From contig NZ_JBMERP010000007.1 in the NCBI RefSeq assembly GCF_049310925.1, forward strand, positions 21,069 to 85,068: DNA of 64,000 nucleotides, in the 5' to 3' direction. This stretch comes from Virgibacillus_F sp049310925 (lineage in GTDB: Bacteria > Bacillota > Bacilli > Bacillales > Amphibacillaceae). Below, piece by piece: positions 42,206 through 50,314 of this stretch (position 1 is the first letter of the stretch; each line of letters begins with the position of its first letter). Below the pieces are notes generated by a model. It worked only from the letters and a program-made list of their open reading frames with translations, ran no database searches and was not told the DNA's origin. The translations under genes and the position numbers were made by a program.

Positions 42206-42565
42206 TTATTGACGATATTTTTCTTCTATATTTTCATCAAATATGAAGATAGACATTCCGAAGTCGCGGTCAATATCAATATCAACAAACAAATCTACAT
42301 ATTTACAACCTAAGTAATCTTCCATTTCTACAGGAGGGTTTTTTCTGTACATTTCTTTCACCATTTCTGTTCGTGCAGCTCGAAGCACTTGCTTTCCTTC
42401 ATTTGCGCCTGCGATGAACCTTTCTACTGGCGATAGATTACCCTCCATCTCGCAAATAGCCCAGTTCTTACAAAATGTTGTTGTAATTTTGCTAGGACCT
42501 TTACCCATATGTTTTTTTCTAAAAGAGCGAACAAGGTTACTGAATTCTGCCTCATACTTATTCAC
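42206..42565 (-). CDS. DUF2294 protein (YrhF-like)
   Basis: Cytoplasmic protein of 119 residues, matching DUF2294: GKGPSKITTTFCKNWAICEMEGNLSPVERFIAGANEGKQVLRAAR. In B. subtilis the relative YrhF is next to formate dehydrogenase-like YrhE and formate transporter YrhG, and function is unknown. The same association is kept here, between the OFA antiporter and the oxidoreductase, so a part in formate metabolism or its regulation is likely. It starts at GTG 42565 after AGGAGGACACC. Its stop lies two bases before leader A. Confidence 0.8.
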   Translation of the reverse strand: MNKYEAEFSNLVRSFRKKHMGKGPSKITTTFCKNWAICEMEGNLSPVERFIAGANEGKQVLRAARTEMVKEMYRKNPPVEMEDYLGCKYVDLFVDIDIDRDFGMSIFIFDENIEEKYRQ

Positions 42566-42640
42566 GGGTGTCCTCCTACCTAAAACAATAACTAGCCTAC
42601 ACTTTCTCCAAACTCTATTAGTTGGTTTAAAGACTATATA

Positions 42641-43906
42641 TTAGCTTGCTAAACTTTTAGCCTCTTCAGTACTAAGTAACTGTAATTTTTTGATGTCTTT
42701 GCGAATAAAAAAAGTAATGATTAAAGCAATAATAAATAATCCTGCAAAAAACGTCAAGCTTGTAGAATAACTCCCTGTTGTATCCTTCATCCATGCGGCA
42801 AACATCGGTCCTGCTAAACCGGCAGCTGCCCATGCAGTTAAAATGTACCCATGAATTGCACCAAGCTGCTTTGTCCCAAATAAATCCCCGATGTATGCTG
42901 GGATTGCAGCGAACCCTCCGCCATAACACGTATAAACAATTGCAAGCATCACTTGGAAAAGTATTACTGATGTTGTAAATGGTAATACCGCAAATATTAC
43001 GATTTGTATAGCAAAAAACGTCGTATAAGTATTTGTTCTTCCTATATAGTCGGAAATAGAAGCCCAACCGATTCTACCTAAACCATTAAATAATCCAAGT
43101 ACACCGACAAGCGCTGCAGCTTCTGTAGCAGTAAGACCAATACTCTCTTGCGCAAGCGGCTTTGCAGCAGACAGAATTGCAATACCACACGTAACATTGA
43201 TAAATAACATTACCCATAAATAATAAAACCTTGATGTTTTTATTGCTTCGTTAGCTTTGAGTTGTGATAGATCTTGTTTTAACATGGATTTTCCGTTTTC
43301 TACTTTTTCTTGAAATCCTGCTGGAGACCAATCTGCCGGCGGTTTTTCCAAATACAAGGATGAGGCTACCATAACAACAAAATAAGCAACTCCCAAAATA
43401 TAAAATGTTTCAGCTGTACCAACTGATTGAATTAGTGAATTCATAATTGGACTACTTATCGCTGCAGCAAAACCAAATCCCATTATTGCTAAACCAGTTG
43501 CTAATCCCCTGCGATCGGGGAACCATTTTACTAGAGTAGAAACCGGAGCAATGTAACCAACTCCTAATCCAATCCCTCCGAGTACACCATAAAAGATGTA
43601 TAATAATGGTAAAGAACTCATATTTACAGCAAACCCAGATCCGAATATTCCTACTCCAAAAAATGCAGCAGCTAGAAGTCCTGCTTTTCTTGGGCCGTAC
43701 TTTTCAACAAAATGCCCTAGAAATGCTGCAGATAAACCTAAGAATAAAATTGCTATACTAAATGTCAATTGTACTTGTTTAGCTGACCAACCAAACTGTT
43801 CAATTAATGGGTTGGTAAAGTTACTCCAGGCATAAACAGAGCCTATTGAAATATGTATCCCTACAGCCGAAGCTGCAATTAACCATCTGTTTTTTACTTT
43901 TTGCAT
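42641..43906 (-). CDS. Oxalate/formate antiporter family (OFA) MFS transporter
   Basis: Twelve-segment MFS carrier of 421 residues from ATG 43906 (preceded by GATGAGGAAAAG; longer in-frame TTG start at 43960 lies within the leader terminator). The N-terminal RWLIAASAVGIHISIGSVYAWSNFTNPLIEQFGWSAKQVQLTFSIAI is the OFA signature, and IGLGVGYIAPVSTLVKWFPDRRGLATGLAIMGFG its second block. OxlT exchanges oxalate for formate; many OFA members carry other carboxylates. Beside a formate-dehydrogenase homologue and FdhD, formate or oxalate is the best guess. No formyl-CoA transferase or oxalyl-CoA decarboxylase is in the window. Its leader is at 43938-44040. Confidence 0.88.
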   Translation of the reverse strand: MQKVKNRWLIAASAVGIHISIGSVYAWSNFTNPLIEQFGWSAKQVQLTFSIAILFLGLSAAFLGHFVEKYGPRKAGLLAAAFFGVGIFGSGFAVNMSSLPLLYIFYGVLGGIGLGVGYIAPVSTLVKWFPDRRGLATGLAIMGFGFAAAISSPIMNSLIQSVGTAETFYILGVAYFVVMVASSLYLEKPPADWSPAGFQEKVENGKSMLKQDLSQLKANEAIKTSRFYYLWVMLFINVTCGIAILSAAKPLAQESIGLTATEAAALVGVLGLFNGLGRIGWASISDYIGRTNTYTTFFAIQIVIFAVLPFTTSVILFQVMLAIVYTCYGGGFAAIPAYIGDLFGTKQLGAIHGYILTAWAAAGLAGPMFAAWMKDTTGSYSTSLTFFAGLFIIALIITFFIRKDIKKLQLLSTEEAKSLAS

Positions 43907-43937
43907 CTTTTCCTCATCCTTTTTTTGTGTTTTTTCA

Positions 43938-44040
43938 AAACAAAAACCGTTAATCTCCAAATAGAATACATAACTAATGTACTCATATATGGAAGATTAA
44001 CGGTTAGTAAATAGCAGGATTCGCTACTACCTGAGCCAAC
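43938..44040 (-). ncRNA. Candidate regulatory leader B with terminator, upstream of the OFA antiporter
   Basis: On the minus strand: GGCTCAG, core GGTAGTAGCGA-ATCCTGCT (44014-44031), ATTTACTAACC, then the terminator stem AGATTAACGGTT/AACCGTTAATCT (43994-44005 with 43945-43956) and GGTTTTTGTTTTG. TAGC and GCTA close a seven-base loop (GAATCCT), and GGTAG can pair with CTAACC, which shares bases with the terminator's 5' arm. The antiporter ATG is 32 bases beyond. The core and the mutually exclusive pairing are the same as in leader A. Confidence 0.6.
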
Positions 44041-44152
44041 AGTTAATTTTCATGCATAAGTTAAGTTGTTTGTAGTAAATTTAACCGATGACAGGAGCGC
44101 TATCTCGCATCAAATTTATTACAATTTTGTGACCATTTTTAAAATCATAACA

Positions 44153-44166
44153 CGAAAGCGCTTTAA
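44153..44166. promoter_or_regulatory. Cre-like site between the OFA antiporter and fdhD
   Basis: CGAAAGCGCTTTAA has the palindromic AAAGCGCTTT core of CcpA sites and two mismatches to the consensus. It lies in the divergent control region. A second inverted repeat, ATCAATAG with CTATTGAT, is at 44169-44192. Confidence 0.45.
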
Positions 44167-44288
44167 TTATCAATAGGTTTTATACTATTGATATAAAAAT
44201 TCAGCTCGAGTCTTGCACTTGTGTTATAAAATAGATTGTGTTTAGATGATAATTAAACTAATATACAATTTGAATAAGGTGAAAAAAT

Positions 44289-45080
44289 ATGGTTCAAAAT
44301 ATAAGCCAAAAACGACCTATCACAAAATACTTGAATGGGAACTTAGAAGTAATGGACGATGAAATTGTGACAGAATACCCTATTACAATTCACGTCAATG
44401 GTGAGGAATTTGCTACGATGGTTTGTACTCCTTCTCACCTAGATGAATTAGTTATAGGCTTTCTAGCATCTGAAGGAGTTATCTTTTTTAAAGATGACAT
44501 TAAAGATATACAGATTGATGAAGCGCTTGGTTTTGCATACGTTACGTTGAAATCAAAGATTGAAATAAATCAACAGGATTATTCCAAACGATTTATTGGC
44601 TCCTGTTGTGGGAAAAGTAGACAATTTTATTTTCAAAGCGATGTACGCATTGCCAAAACTTCAATGTCTAAAACAACAATTAAAGCAGAAGAATGTGTTG
44701 ATCTAATGCACATGATGCAGGGAAATAGTGTCATGTTTAAAAATACCGGCGGTGTCCATAACGCAGCTCTCTGTACCCCAACTGAAACCTTAGTCGATCG
44801 GACAGACATTGGTAGACATAATGCACTTGACAAATTATACGGCTATAGTATCTTAAACAAAATACGTGTTCGAGATAAAATCATTGTCTTCAGTGGGAGG
44901 ATCTCATCGGAAGTGCTTACAAAAGCAGCAAAAATTGGTGTAGGTATTGTTCTTTCTAAATCCGCTCCAACCGACCTTGCTATCAAGCTTGCAGATGACC
45001 TAAACATTACTACCGTCGGATTCATTCGCGGACAGTCGTTTAACGTATACTCACACGCTGAAAGAATAACGATTAGCTAA
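44289..45080 (+). CDS. fdhD: Formate dehydrogenase accessory sulfurtransferase
   Basis: FdhD passes sulfur from a cysteine desulfurase to the molybdenum cofactor of formate dehydrogenases. It has 263 residues, typical. VNGEEFATMVCTPSHLDELVIGFLASEGVI (about 36-65), FKNTGGVHNAALC and DRTDIGRHNALDKLYGY are conserved. The catalytic Cys pair is Cys106-Cys107 in GSCCGKSRQ, in the place of the CGxC of E. coli FdhD. It starts at ATG after AAGGTGAAA. It is divergent from the OFA-DUF2294-oxidoreductase unit, its likely client, and ends in a very long terminator. Confidence 0.94.
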   Translation: MVQNISQKRPITKYLNGNLEVMDDEIVTEYPITIHVNGEEFATMVCTPSHLDELVIGFLASEGVIFFKDDIKDIQIDEALGFAYVTLKSKIEINQQDYSKRFIGSCCGKSRQFYFQSDVRIAKTSMSKTTIKAEECVDLMHMMQGNSVMFKNTGGVHNAALCTPTETLVDRTDIGRHNALDKLYGYSILNKIRVRDKIIVFSGRISSEVLTKAAKIGVGIVLSKSAPTDLAIKLADDLNITTVGFIRGQSFNVYSHAERITIS

Positions 45081-45180
45081 TCACAATATTTCCTTCCGAT
45101 AAAGGGAGGAAACAAAAAGTTGAAAATATCCGGTTATCTCGCAAAGACCGTTTTTTCGATAAGCGTGGAAATAATTCCGC

Positions 45181-45228
45181 GTAAAGAGAAAAAGTAACTC
45201 AACATGCTGAGTTACTTTTTCTCTTTAC
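45181..45228 (+). terminator. Terminator after fdhD, 21-bp perfect stem
   Basis: A 21-base arm (45181-45201) pairs exactly with 45208-45228 around ACATGC; the second arm contains a T run. It begins 100 bases past the fdhD stop. Confidence 0.8.
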
Positions 45229-45286
45229 CTATAACCTGATTATCTAACTCTTTGGTAATAGCCGTATACTGCCATTTTTAAAAGCT

Positions 45287-45612
45287 TTAAGGAAACCTAG
45301 CATTTTGGACAATCAGATTACTGAACTTGACGTAAGTCTTTATGGCTGGCCTCCAAGTGGTGAATTCAATACCCAAGAAATTCCAGCTACTATTCTTGAG
45401 GCTCAGGCAGATAGTTATAATCAATTGTTCGAGTTATACGGGGAATTGGATGACTAAATTAGTAACGTAACTTTCTGGGTATTGCTGACAACCATACATG
45501 GCTAGATACCCGAACAGCAGATTACAGCGACAATGGACTGGGGAAAGACGCACCATTCATATTTGATGAAAATTACAATGTAAAACCAGCATACTGGTCA
45601 ATCATGGATTAG
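45287..45612 (+). pseudogene. Remnant of a GH10 endo-1,4-beta-xylanase (C-terminal part)
   Basis: The frame LRKPSILDNQITELDVSLYGWPP... keeps the GH10 nucleophile motif (ITELDVS), continues to ELYGELDD, meets TAA, and then reads ISNVTFWG. A one-base loss at TGGG-TATT shifts the frame, and IADNHTWLDTRTADYSDNGLGKDAPFIFDENYNVKPAYWSIMD follows to a stop at 45610-45612. These are the last conserved strands of GH10 xylanases (GIADNHTWLD, ENYNVKPAYW). The first two thirds are gone. The terminator of the original gene survives at 45642-45687. Confidence 0.85.
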
Positions 45613-45902
45613 TTCGGTGTACTGGCACCACCCGATTAATCCCAAACACCCAAATCAATAATTATTTTTGGTGTTTGGCATTTTTTAATTGTGTATAGGT
45701 ACGCTTTTTTATAAACCTTCTTCCTCTGCTTCTGACTTCTGATGCGTAAGTCTTCTTGTTTCTCCAACACCAAAAAAAGGATAATTTCAAACTCTTGTTA
45801 CCAAAGTGCTATTAAAATTGTCCCACCCCAACCAATATACTTCTATTACACAGCGCAATTGTGGTAAAATAAGAGTTGTACAACTTGAATGGGGGAAAAT
45901 AG
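45613..45902 (+). other. Intergenic stretch between the xylanase remnant and htpX
   Basis: Contains the relict terminator (45642-45687). The remainder is AT-rich and I see no gene; a promoter for htpX probably lies at about 45840-45880 (TAAAAT at 45867), but no good -35 box is visible. Confidence 0.4.
45642..45687 (+). terminator. Relict terminator of the xylanase gene
   Basis: CCAAACACC (45642-45650) pairs with GGTGTTTGG (45670-45678), followed by CATTTTTT. Confidence 0.7.
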
Positions 45903-46814
45903 ATGAAGCGAATATTTCTGTTTATCTTAACAAATATTTTAGTAATGACGACAATAGTAATCGTCTGGTCACTAATTACAAAATACACAGGTATTAGCGG
46001 TACTTTTGAAAATAATGGTCCTGGTTTAGGAATTAACTATGGTTCACTTATGGTATTCAGCATATTAATTGGTTTTATCGGCTCATTCTTCTCACTGGCA
46101 ATATCACGTTGGATTGCCAAGAAGATGATGAAGGTCAAAGTGCTCGATCCCGATGGTCAATTATCTGGACATGAACGTGCCATTGTTGAGAAGGTTCACC
46201 GCCTATCCCGCGCTGCTGGATTAATGCATATGCCAGAGGTTGGAATTTACAACTCTGCGGAAGTTAACGCATTTGCAACTGGTCCTTCAAAGAAAAGATC
46301 CCTTGTCGCAGTTTCAGCAGGATTACTGAATAATTTGGACGATGATGCTGTTGAAGGTGTTATTGCCCATGAGGTCGCTCACGTAGCGAATGGCGATATG
46401 GTCACTATGACGTTGCTGCAGGGTGTAGTCAACACTTTTGTTGTCTTCTTCTCAAGAATCGCAGCAATTATCGTGTCACGATTTGTCCGCGAAGAGATGG
46501 AAATGATTGTTCGCTTTGCGGCAATTATAATTTTCCAGATCCTATTTTCAATTCTTGGAAGTATTGTCGTCAGTGCATACTCACGTCACCGGGAGTATCA
46601 TGCAGACCGTGGTGGCGCAGACCTAGCCGGTCGCGATAAAATGGCGCATGCTTTACGTTCTTTAAAAAATCACGTAGCCAAAGCTAGAGTCAATGATCGT
46701 ACCGACGACTCAGCAATCCAAACAATGAAAATTAATGGAAAAGGCAACATGATGTCACTCTTTTCATCTCACCCAGATTTAGATGAAAGAATTAAGCGTT
46801 TAGAACAACGGTAA
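45903..46814 (+). CDS. htpX: Membrane zinc metalloprotease HtpX
   Basis: Membrane protease for quality control of misfolded membrane proteins, 303 residues. Zinc motif HEVAH is at 156-160 within VIAHEVAHVANGD; the third ligand Glu is in YSRHREYHADRGGA at about 230. Two N-terminal hydrophobic segments (about 3-25, 47-68) and a pair after the zinc site (about 165-200, 205-225). The amino end MKRIFLFILTNILVM is the family standard. ATG follows GGGGGAAAATAG. A terminator follows at 46853. It is a single gene. Confidence 0.95.
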   Translation: MKRIFLFILTNILVMTTIVIVWSLITKYTGISGTFENNGPGLGINYGSLMVFSILIGFIGSFFSLAISRWIAKKMMKVKVLDPDGQLSGHERAIVEKVHRLSRAAGLMHMPEVGIYNSAEVNAFATGPSKKRSLVAVSAGLLNNLDDDAVEGVIAHEVAHVANGDMVTMTLLQGVVNTFVVFFSRIAAIIVSRFVREEMEMIVRFAAIIIFQILFSILGSIVVSAYSRHREYHADRGGADLAGRDKMAHALRSLKNHVAKARVNDRTDDSAIQTMKINGKGNMMSLFSSHPDLDERIKRLEQR

Positions 46815-46852
46815 GTTGACCTGTGTGTAAGTGGGGTTTAACTTCAAACGTA

Positions 46853-46889
46853 AAACAGCTCATCTTAATAAGATGAGCTGTTTTTTTCC
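46853..46889 (+). terminator. Intrinsic terminator after htpX
   Basis: AACAGCTCATCTT pairs with AAGATGAGCTGTT around a short loop and continues into TTTTTTT. Confidence 0.9.
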
Positions 46890-46920
46890 ATATAGATTAA
46901 AGAAGGGATTTTTTAAAAAG

Positions 46921-47247
46921 TTATTGATATTTATTTACTATTTCCTGAAGCTTTAGTGCCAAGCCTATTTTACCTTCTATTTTCAATTGCCCTTTCATAA
47001 AGGCCATTGTTGTATTAAGATCATCATTTAAGAGCTTGGAGAAATTTTCGTCTGAAAGATTAAGTATTACTTCTGCTTCCCGAGAACTACCTTCCACAAC
47101 TCTAACTTGACTATCGGCTACTACGATTTGTACTGGACCACTCTCATCAAGGTTGACCTGATATATGCGGTTTTTTTCATCCTTAATAAATATTGGATCA
47201 GCGTTCATTTTATCAACTAATGTCATCAATTCTGCTTTAACTGTCAT
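46921..47247 (-). CDS. SCP2 sterol-binding-domain protein
   Basis: Single-domain protein of 108 residues with the SCP2 fold: YQVNLDESGPVQIVVADSQVRVVEGSSREAEVILNLSDENFSKLL and DLNTTMAFMKGQLKIEGKIGLALKLQEIV. Such proteins bind hydrophobic ligands such as acyl chains; the bacterial role is not settled. ATG follows AAGAGGTTAAAC. It is convergent with htpX and divergent from the MATE gene. No signal peptide, so cytoplasmic. Confidence 0.87.
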   Translation of the reverse strand: MTVKAELMTLVDKMNADPIFIKDEKNRIYQVNLDESGPVQIVVADSQVRVVEGSSREAEVILNLSDENFSKLLNDDLNTTMAFMKGQLKIEGKIGLALKLQEIVNKYQ

Positions 47248-47437
47248 GTTTAACCTCTTCTTTCTTCAGAGAAATTAACTACACTATTACTTATTCAAGA
47301 TATATGTTGGTAAATCCTGCAAAAAGCCATATCCTTCATTTGTTATGTCCAAATATCCTTTACCCCTTGCACCATGAATTGGTTCATCTTACATGCTAAA
47401 ATATAGGGAGGAATTCTCACGGAAGGCTGGTTAACAA

Positions 47438-48775
47438 ATGAAAAAGCAACATGATTTTACACAAGGCAATATACTGAAGCAATTAATCCTTTTTTCTGGA
47501 CCAATTATGCTCACCAATCTATTACAAACATCCTATCAATTTGCTGACAGCTTGTGGGTCGGGAACCTGCTTGGTGGAAATGCATTAGGTGCTGTTGCAG
47601 TTTCAAGCACAATTATTTTCACCGTACTTTCTTTTGTTATCGGCTTAAACAACGCTGCACTCACCATTTTGTCACAACAAAAAGGGCGGGATAATGAAGA
47701 AGGATTGAAAAATTACCTGAACGCTTTTGTCGTAATCCTTACAGTTCTCTCCGTAACACTGGGTGCTTTGGGATTCATTTTTGCTGAGCAATTTTTACAG
47801 CTCCTGGGCACCCCCGAGAATATGATGACTTCGGCCAAAGCTTATTTACAGATTAACTTCCTCGGCATGTTATTTTTATTTGGATACAACTTTATTAGTA
47901 CCGTGCTCAGATCTCTTGGCAACAGCAAGACACCGCTGCGTTTTGTAATGATTGCAGTGGCATTAAATATTGTACTTGATCCACTTTTTATAGCCGGTTT
48001 TAATTTAGGGGTAGAGGGAGCAGCATATGCTACTGTCATCTCCCAGGGAATAGCCTTTCTCTATGGAATCATATTCGTTCTTTATCGCAAGCTTGCACCA
48101 TTCAGCATTCCGACACTTCCGACTAAGCAGGAAGTCGGGTTAATCCTGAACCTTGGAATTCCATCAGGATTGCAAATGGCTGTTATTGCAGCTGGTGTGG
48201 CAGCGATTATGAGTGTTGTCACAGGCTTTGGTGATGACGTTGTTGCTGGATTTAGTGCTGCGCAACGGCTGGATAGTCTTGTGATGCTGCCGGCACTTGC
48301 CCTTGGAACTGCGGTGAGTAGTATGGCAGGACAAAACATCGGTGTCAGCGAGTGGGCCAGAGTTAAAAAAATTGCAAAGTATGGTGTGTTGTATAATTTT
48401 TCGATCATGTTAATAATTGGAATCATTGTCGTTTTCTTTGCGGAACATGGTGTTAGACTGTTCATCCAGGAAGAAGAAGCAGTACAATTTGGAACACAAT
48501 ATCTGCAGATTATCGCGTTATGTTACCCATTTTTAGGAATTAATTTTATCCTGAACGGAGTCGTACGTGCAGCTGGAGCAATGTACCAAATTCTTGTGTT
48601 AAACATCATTTCCTTTTGGATTTTACGGTATCCACTAACAGCACTTTTCGCTCATCTTTTTGGTGACACTGGAATTGCCATTGGTATGGGTAGCAGTTTT
48701 CTAGTAAGCAGCCTTGTTGCCTTCCTTTATTATCGTTACGGGAAATGGCGGAAGAAAGAATTGTTTAGGACGTAA
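47438..48775 (+). CDS. MATE-family multidrug/cation efflux protein
   Basis: Twelve-segment Na+- or H+-coupled exporter of 445 residues. Two MatE repeats: DFTQGNILKQLILFSGPIMLTNLLQTSYQFADSLWVGNLLG (5-45) starts the first and NLGIPSGLQMAVIAAG (about 230-245) the second. The motif SMAGQNIGVSEWARVKKIAKYG is typical of the NorM/DinF branch. The nearest ribosome sites are GGAGGAATTC and AAGG, 12 bases or more upstream of the ATG, so initiation may be modest. The substrate is not readable. The 3' end runs into the repeat array at 48820. Confidence 0.88.
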   Translation: MKKQHDFTQGNILKQLILFSGPIMLTNLLQTSYQFADSLWVGNLLGGNALGAVAVSSTIIFTVLSFVIGLNNAALTILSQQKGRDNEEGLKNYLNAFVVILTVLSVTLGALGFIFAEQFLQLLGTPENMMTSAKAYLQINFLGMLFLFGYNFISTVLRSLGNSKTPLRFVMIAVALNIVLDPLFIAGFNLGVEGAAYATVISQGIAFLYGIIFVLYRKLAPFSIPTLPTKQEVGLILNLGIPSGLQMAVIAAGVAAIMSVVTGFGDDVVAGFSAAQRLDSLVMLPALALGTAVSSMAGQNIGVSEWARVKKIAKYGVLYNFSIMLIIGIIVVFFAEHGVRLFIQEEEAVQFGTQYLQIIALCYPFLGINFILNGVVRAAGAMYQILVLNIISFWILRYPLTALFAHLFGDTGIAIGMGSSFLVSSLVAFLYYRYGKWRKKELFRT

Positions 48776-49096
48776 TGATTGGTGGAACTTTTGATTCACC
48801 AGCCTTGTTTGGATGGTTTTCGAGCACTAACCTACCGAAATCGAGCACCAAATTGGTTTTTCGAGCACCGCCCCTAGGGAATCGAGCACCAATCTCGTGG
48901 CGCGCGATTTCTAACGGTTGGTGCTCGATTTTTCGATTCAGCGCTCGATTTCGGCTCGGTGGCGCTCGGTTTCAGCCAATCGCCGCTCTATTCACGATTC
49001 ACGCACCACCGCTAACCCAACCCCCACACCACACCGTTTTGCAATTTCACAATAGGGGTATGATACACATAGTTAATTTTTCTGGAGGAAACTCAC
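48776..49096. other. 321-base intergenic region with the repeat array
   Basis: Apart from the array (48820-48989) I see a SD (TCTGGAGGAAA) for the next gene and a weak TATGAT-like -10 at 49057-49062. The frame that is open across the array is an accident of its GC content. Confidence 0.5.
48820..48989. repeat. Mirror-symmetric 4+4 array of TCGAGCAC units at about 20-bp spacing
   Basis: Forward units TCGAGCAC begin at 48820, 48841, 48861 and 48882. Reverse units begin at 48921 (GTGCTCGA), 48941 (GCGCTCGA), 48962 (GCGCTCGG) and 48982 (GCCGCTCT, degenerate). Spacing is 20 or 21 in both arms, two helical turns. All four pairs are symmetric about 48905, where GGCGCGCG lies. Spacers often end in GAAA. 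The element is far GC-richer than its surroundings and lies between the MATE and NhaP genes. It is not a CRISPR array: units are eight bases and spacers about 12. Confidence 0.8.
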
Positions 49097-50314
49097 ATGA
49101 CTACAACGATTATCATTATTTTACTATCTATTGGCTATATTATTTTTACTATCGACAAAAAACAAAATAACTTTCCAGTTCCATTTATCCTGCTGCTAAC
49201 CGGGATCGGGTTGTCGTTTATTCCATACTTTTCTGGTGTTCATGTAACAGAACACATTATCTACAACATATTTCTTCCAGGTCTTTTGTTTACCTCTGCA
49301 TACCAGTTTTCTGCCAAAGCGCTTAGGAAAAATGCAAGGGTCATTGCTACGCTCAGCACAATTGGTTTAATTGCAACTGCCGTACTGCTTGGAATGGTTA
49401 CGTACCTTATCGGCGGGGCCTATCTGAACATATCACTGGTTGGAGCATTGCTGATAGCCTCAATTCTCACACCAACAGACCCTGTTTCTGTTGTATCAAT
49501 TTTAAAGCAATCGACAGACGATGCAAGTACTGCAGATGTGGTTGAAGGTGAGTCAATGATTAACGACGGAACCAGTGTAGTTTTATTCAGTGTCCTCTCT
49601 GGTATGTACGTTAATGGCACGGCGTTTGAACTTTCGAAGTTTTTAGGAGACTTTTTTTATGTATCAATTGGTGGTATTGTACTAGGAATTATTATAGGGT
49701 GGCTCTTCAGTAAATTGGTTCACATTACACATCATAAAGATTATCAGGTAATGCTCAGTATCATCATAGCCTATGGTGGTTTTCACCTGGCAGAACATTT
49801 CGGGTTTTCAGGAGTATTGGCCACTGTCACCTCGGGAATAATGCTATCGTGGGAATTTAACCATACGAATAAAGAAGACCATTATCGTGAAGCATTGGCT
49901 GGCTTTTGGAATGTTGTGGAACCTACATTGCTAACGCTTGTATTTTTATTAATTGGTATTGAAGCCACCGAATATTTAACTCACGGACATTGGGTTATGG
50001 CCTCAATCGTCTTTCTTGCATCTATTATCATTCGGTTTATCATTGTAAGTGGAACCATGCAATTATTCAGAGGTTGGCGACATATTGTGGATTGGAAAAA
50101 AGCACTTCTCATTTCCTGGTCAGGAATACGTGGGACAATGTCAGTCTTCCTGTTGTTAAGTCTTAGCACCATGGCATCAAGAAGCACCGGAGACAAACTA
50201 CTGTCACTGGCATTTTCAGTTGTAGTTCTATCATTGGTGATCCAAAGTATCGGCATTTATCCACTTTCAAAATGGTTGGCAAGTGCAGAACAAAAGCGCA
50301 AGCACCCTGGGTAG
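49097..50314 (+). CDS. NhaP-type Na+/H+ (K+/H+) antiporter, CPA1
   Basis: Membrane antiporter of 405 residues with about 12 hydrophobic segments. The conserved ILTPTDPVSVVSILKQ and VEGESMINDGTSVVLFSVLSG, with the ion-binding Asp residues, and SWSGIRGTMSVFLLL are CPA1 hallmarks. It exchanges sodium or potassium for protons at the membrane, for pH and salt balance. ATG follows TGGAGGAAACTCAC. The last residues (SAEQKRKHPG) and stop are encoded in the 5' end of a dispersed repeat, so the natural C-terminus may have been altered. Confidence 0.9.
   Translation: MTTTIIIILLSIGYIIFTIDKKQNNFPVPFILLLTGIGLSFIPYFSGVHVTEHIIYNIFLPGLLFTSAYQFSAKALRKNARVIATLSTIGLIATAVLLGMVTYLIGGAYLNISLVGALLIASILTPTDPVSVVSILKQSTDDASTADVVEGESMINDGTSVVLFSVLSGMYVNGTAFELSKFLGDFFYVSIGGIVLGIIIGWLFSKLVHITHHKDYQVMLSIIIAYGGFHLAEHFGFSGVLATVTSGIMLSWEFNHTNKEDHYREALAGFWNVVEPTLLTLVFLLIGIEATEYLTHGHWVMASIVFLASIIIRFIIVSGTMQLFRGWRHIVDWKKALLISWSGIRGTMSVFLLLSLSTMASRSTGDKLLSLAFSVVVLSLVIQSIGIYPLSKWLASAEQKRKHPG

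Noticed and set aside
43907..43960. Upstream TTG start for the OFA antiporter
   Set aside because: It falls in the 3' arm of the leader terminator; ATG 43906 has its own ribosome site and matches family N-termini.
48820..48989. CRISPR array
   Set aside because: Units are eight bases, spacers about 12 bases, the second half is inverted and there are no cas genes.
48775..49170. 131-codon plus-strand frame over the repeat array
   Set aside because: It has no ribosome site, runs into the NhaP gene in another frame and owes its openness to the GC-rich array.
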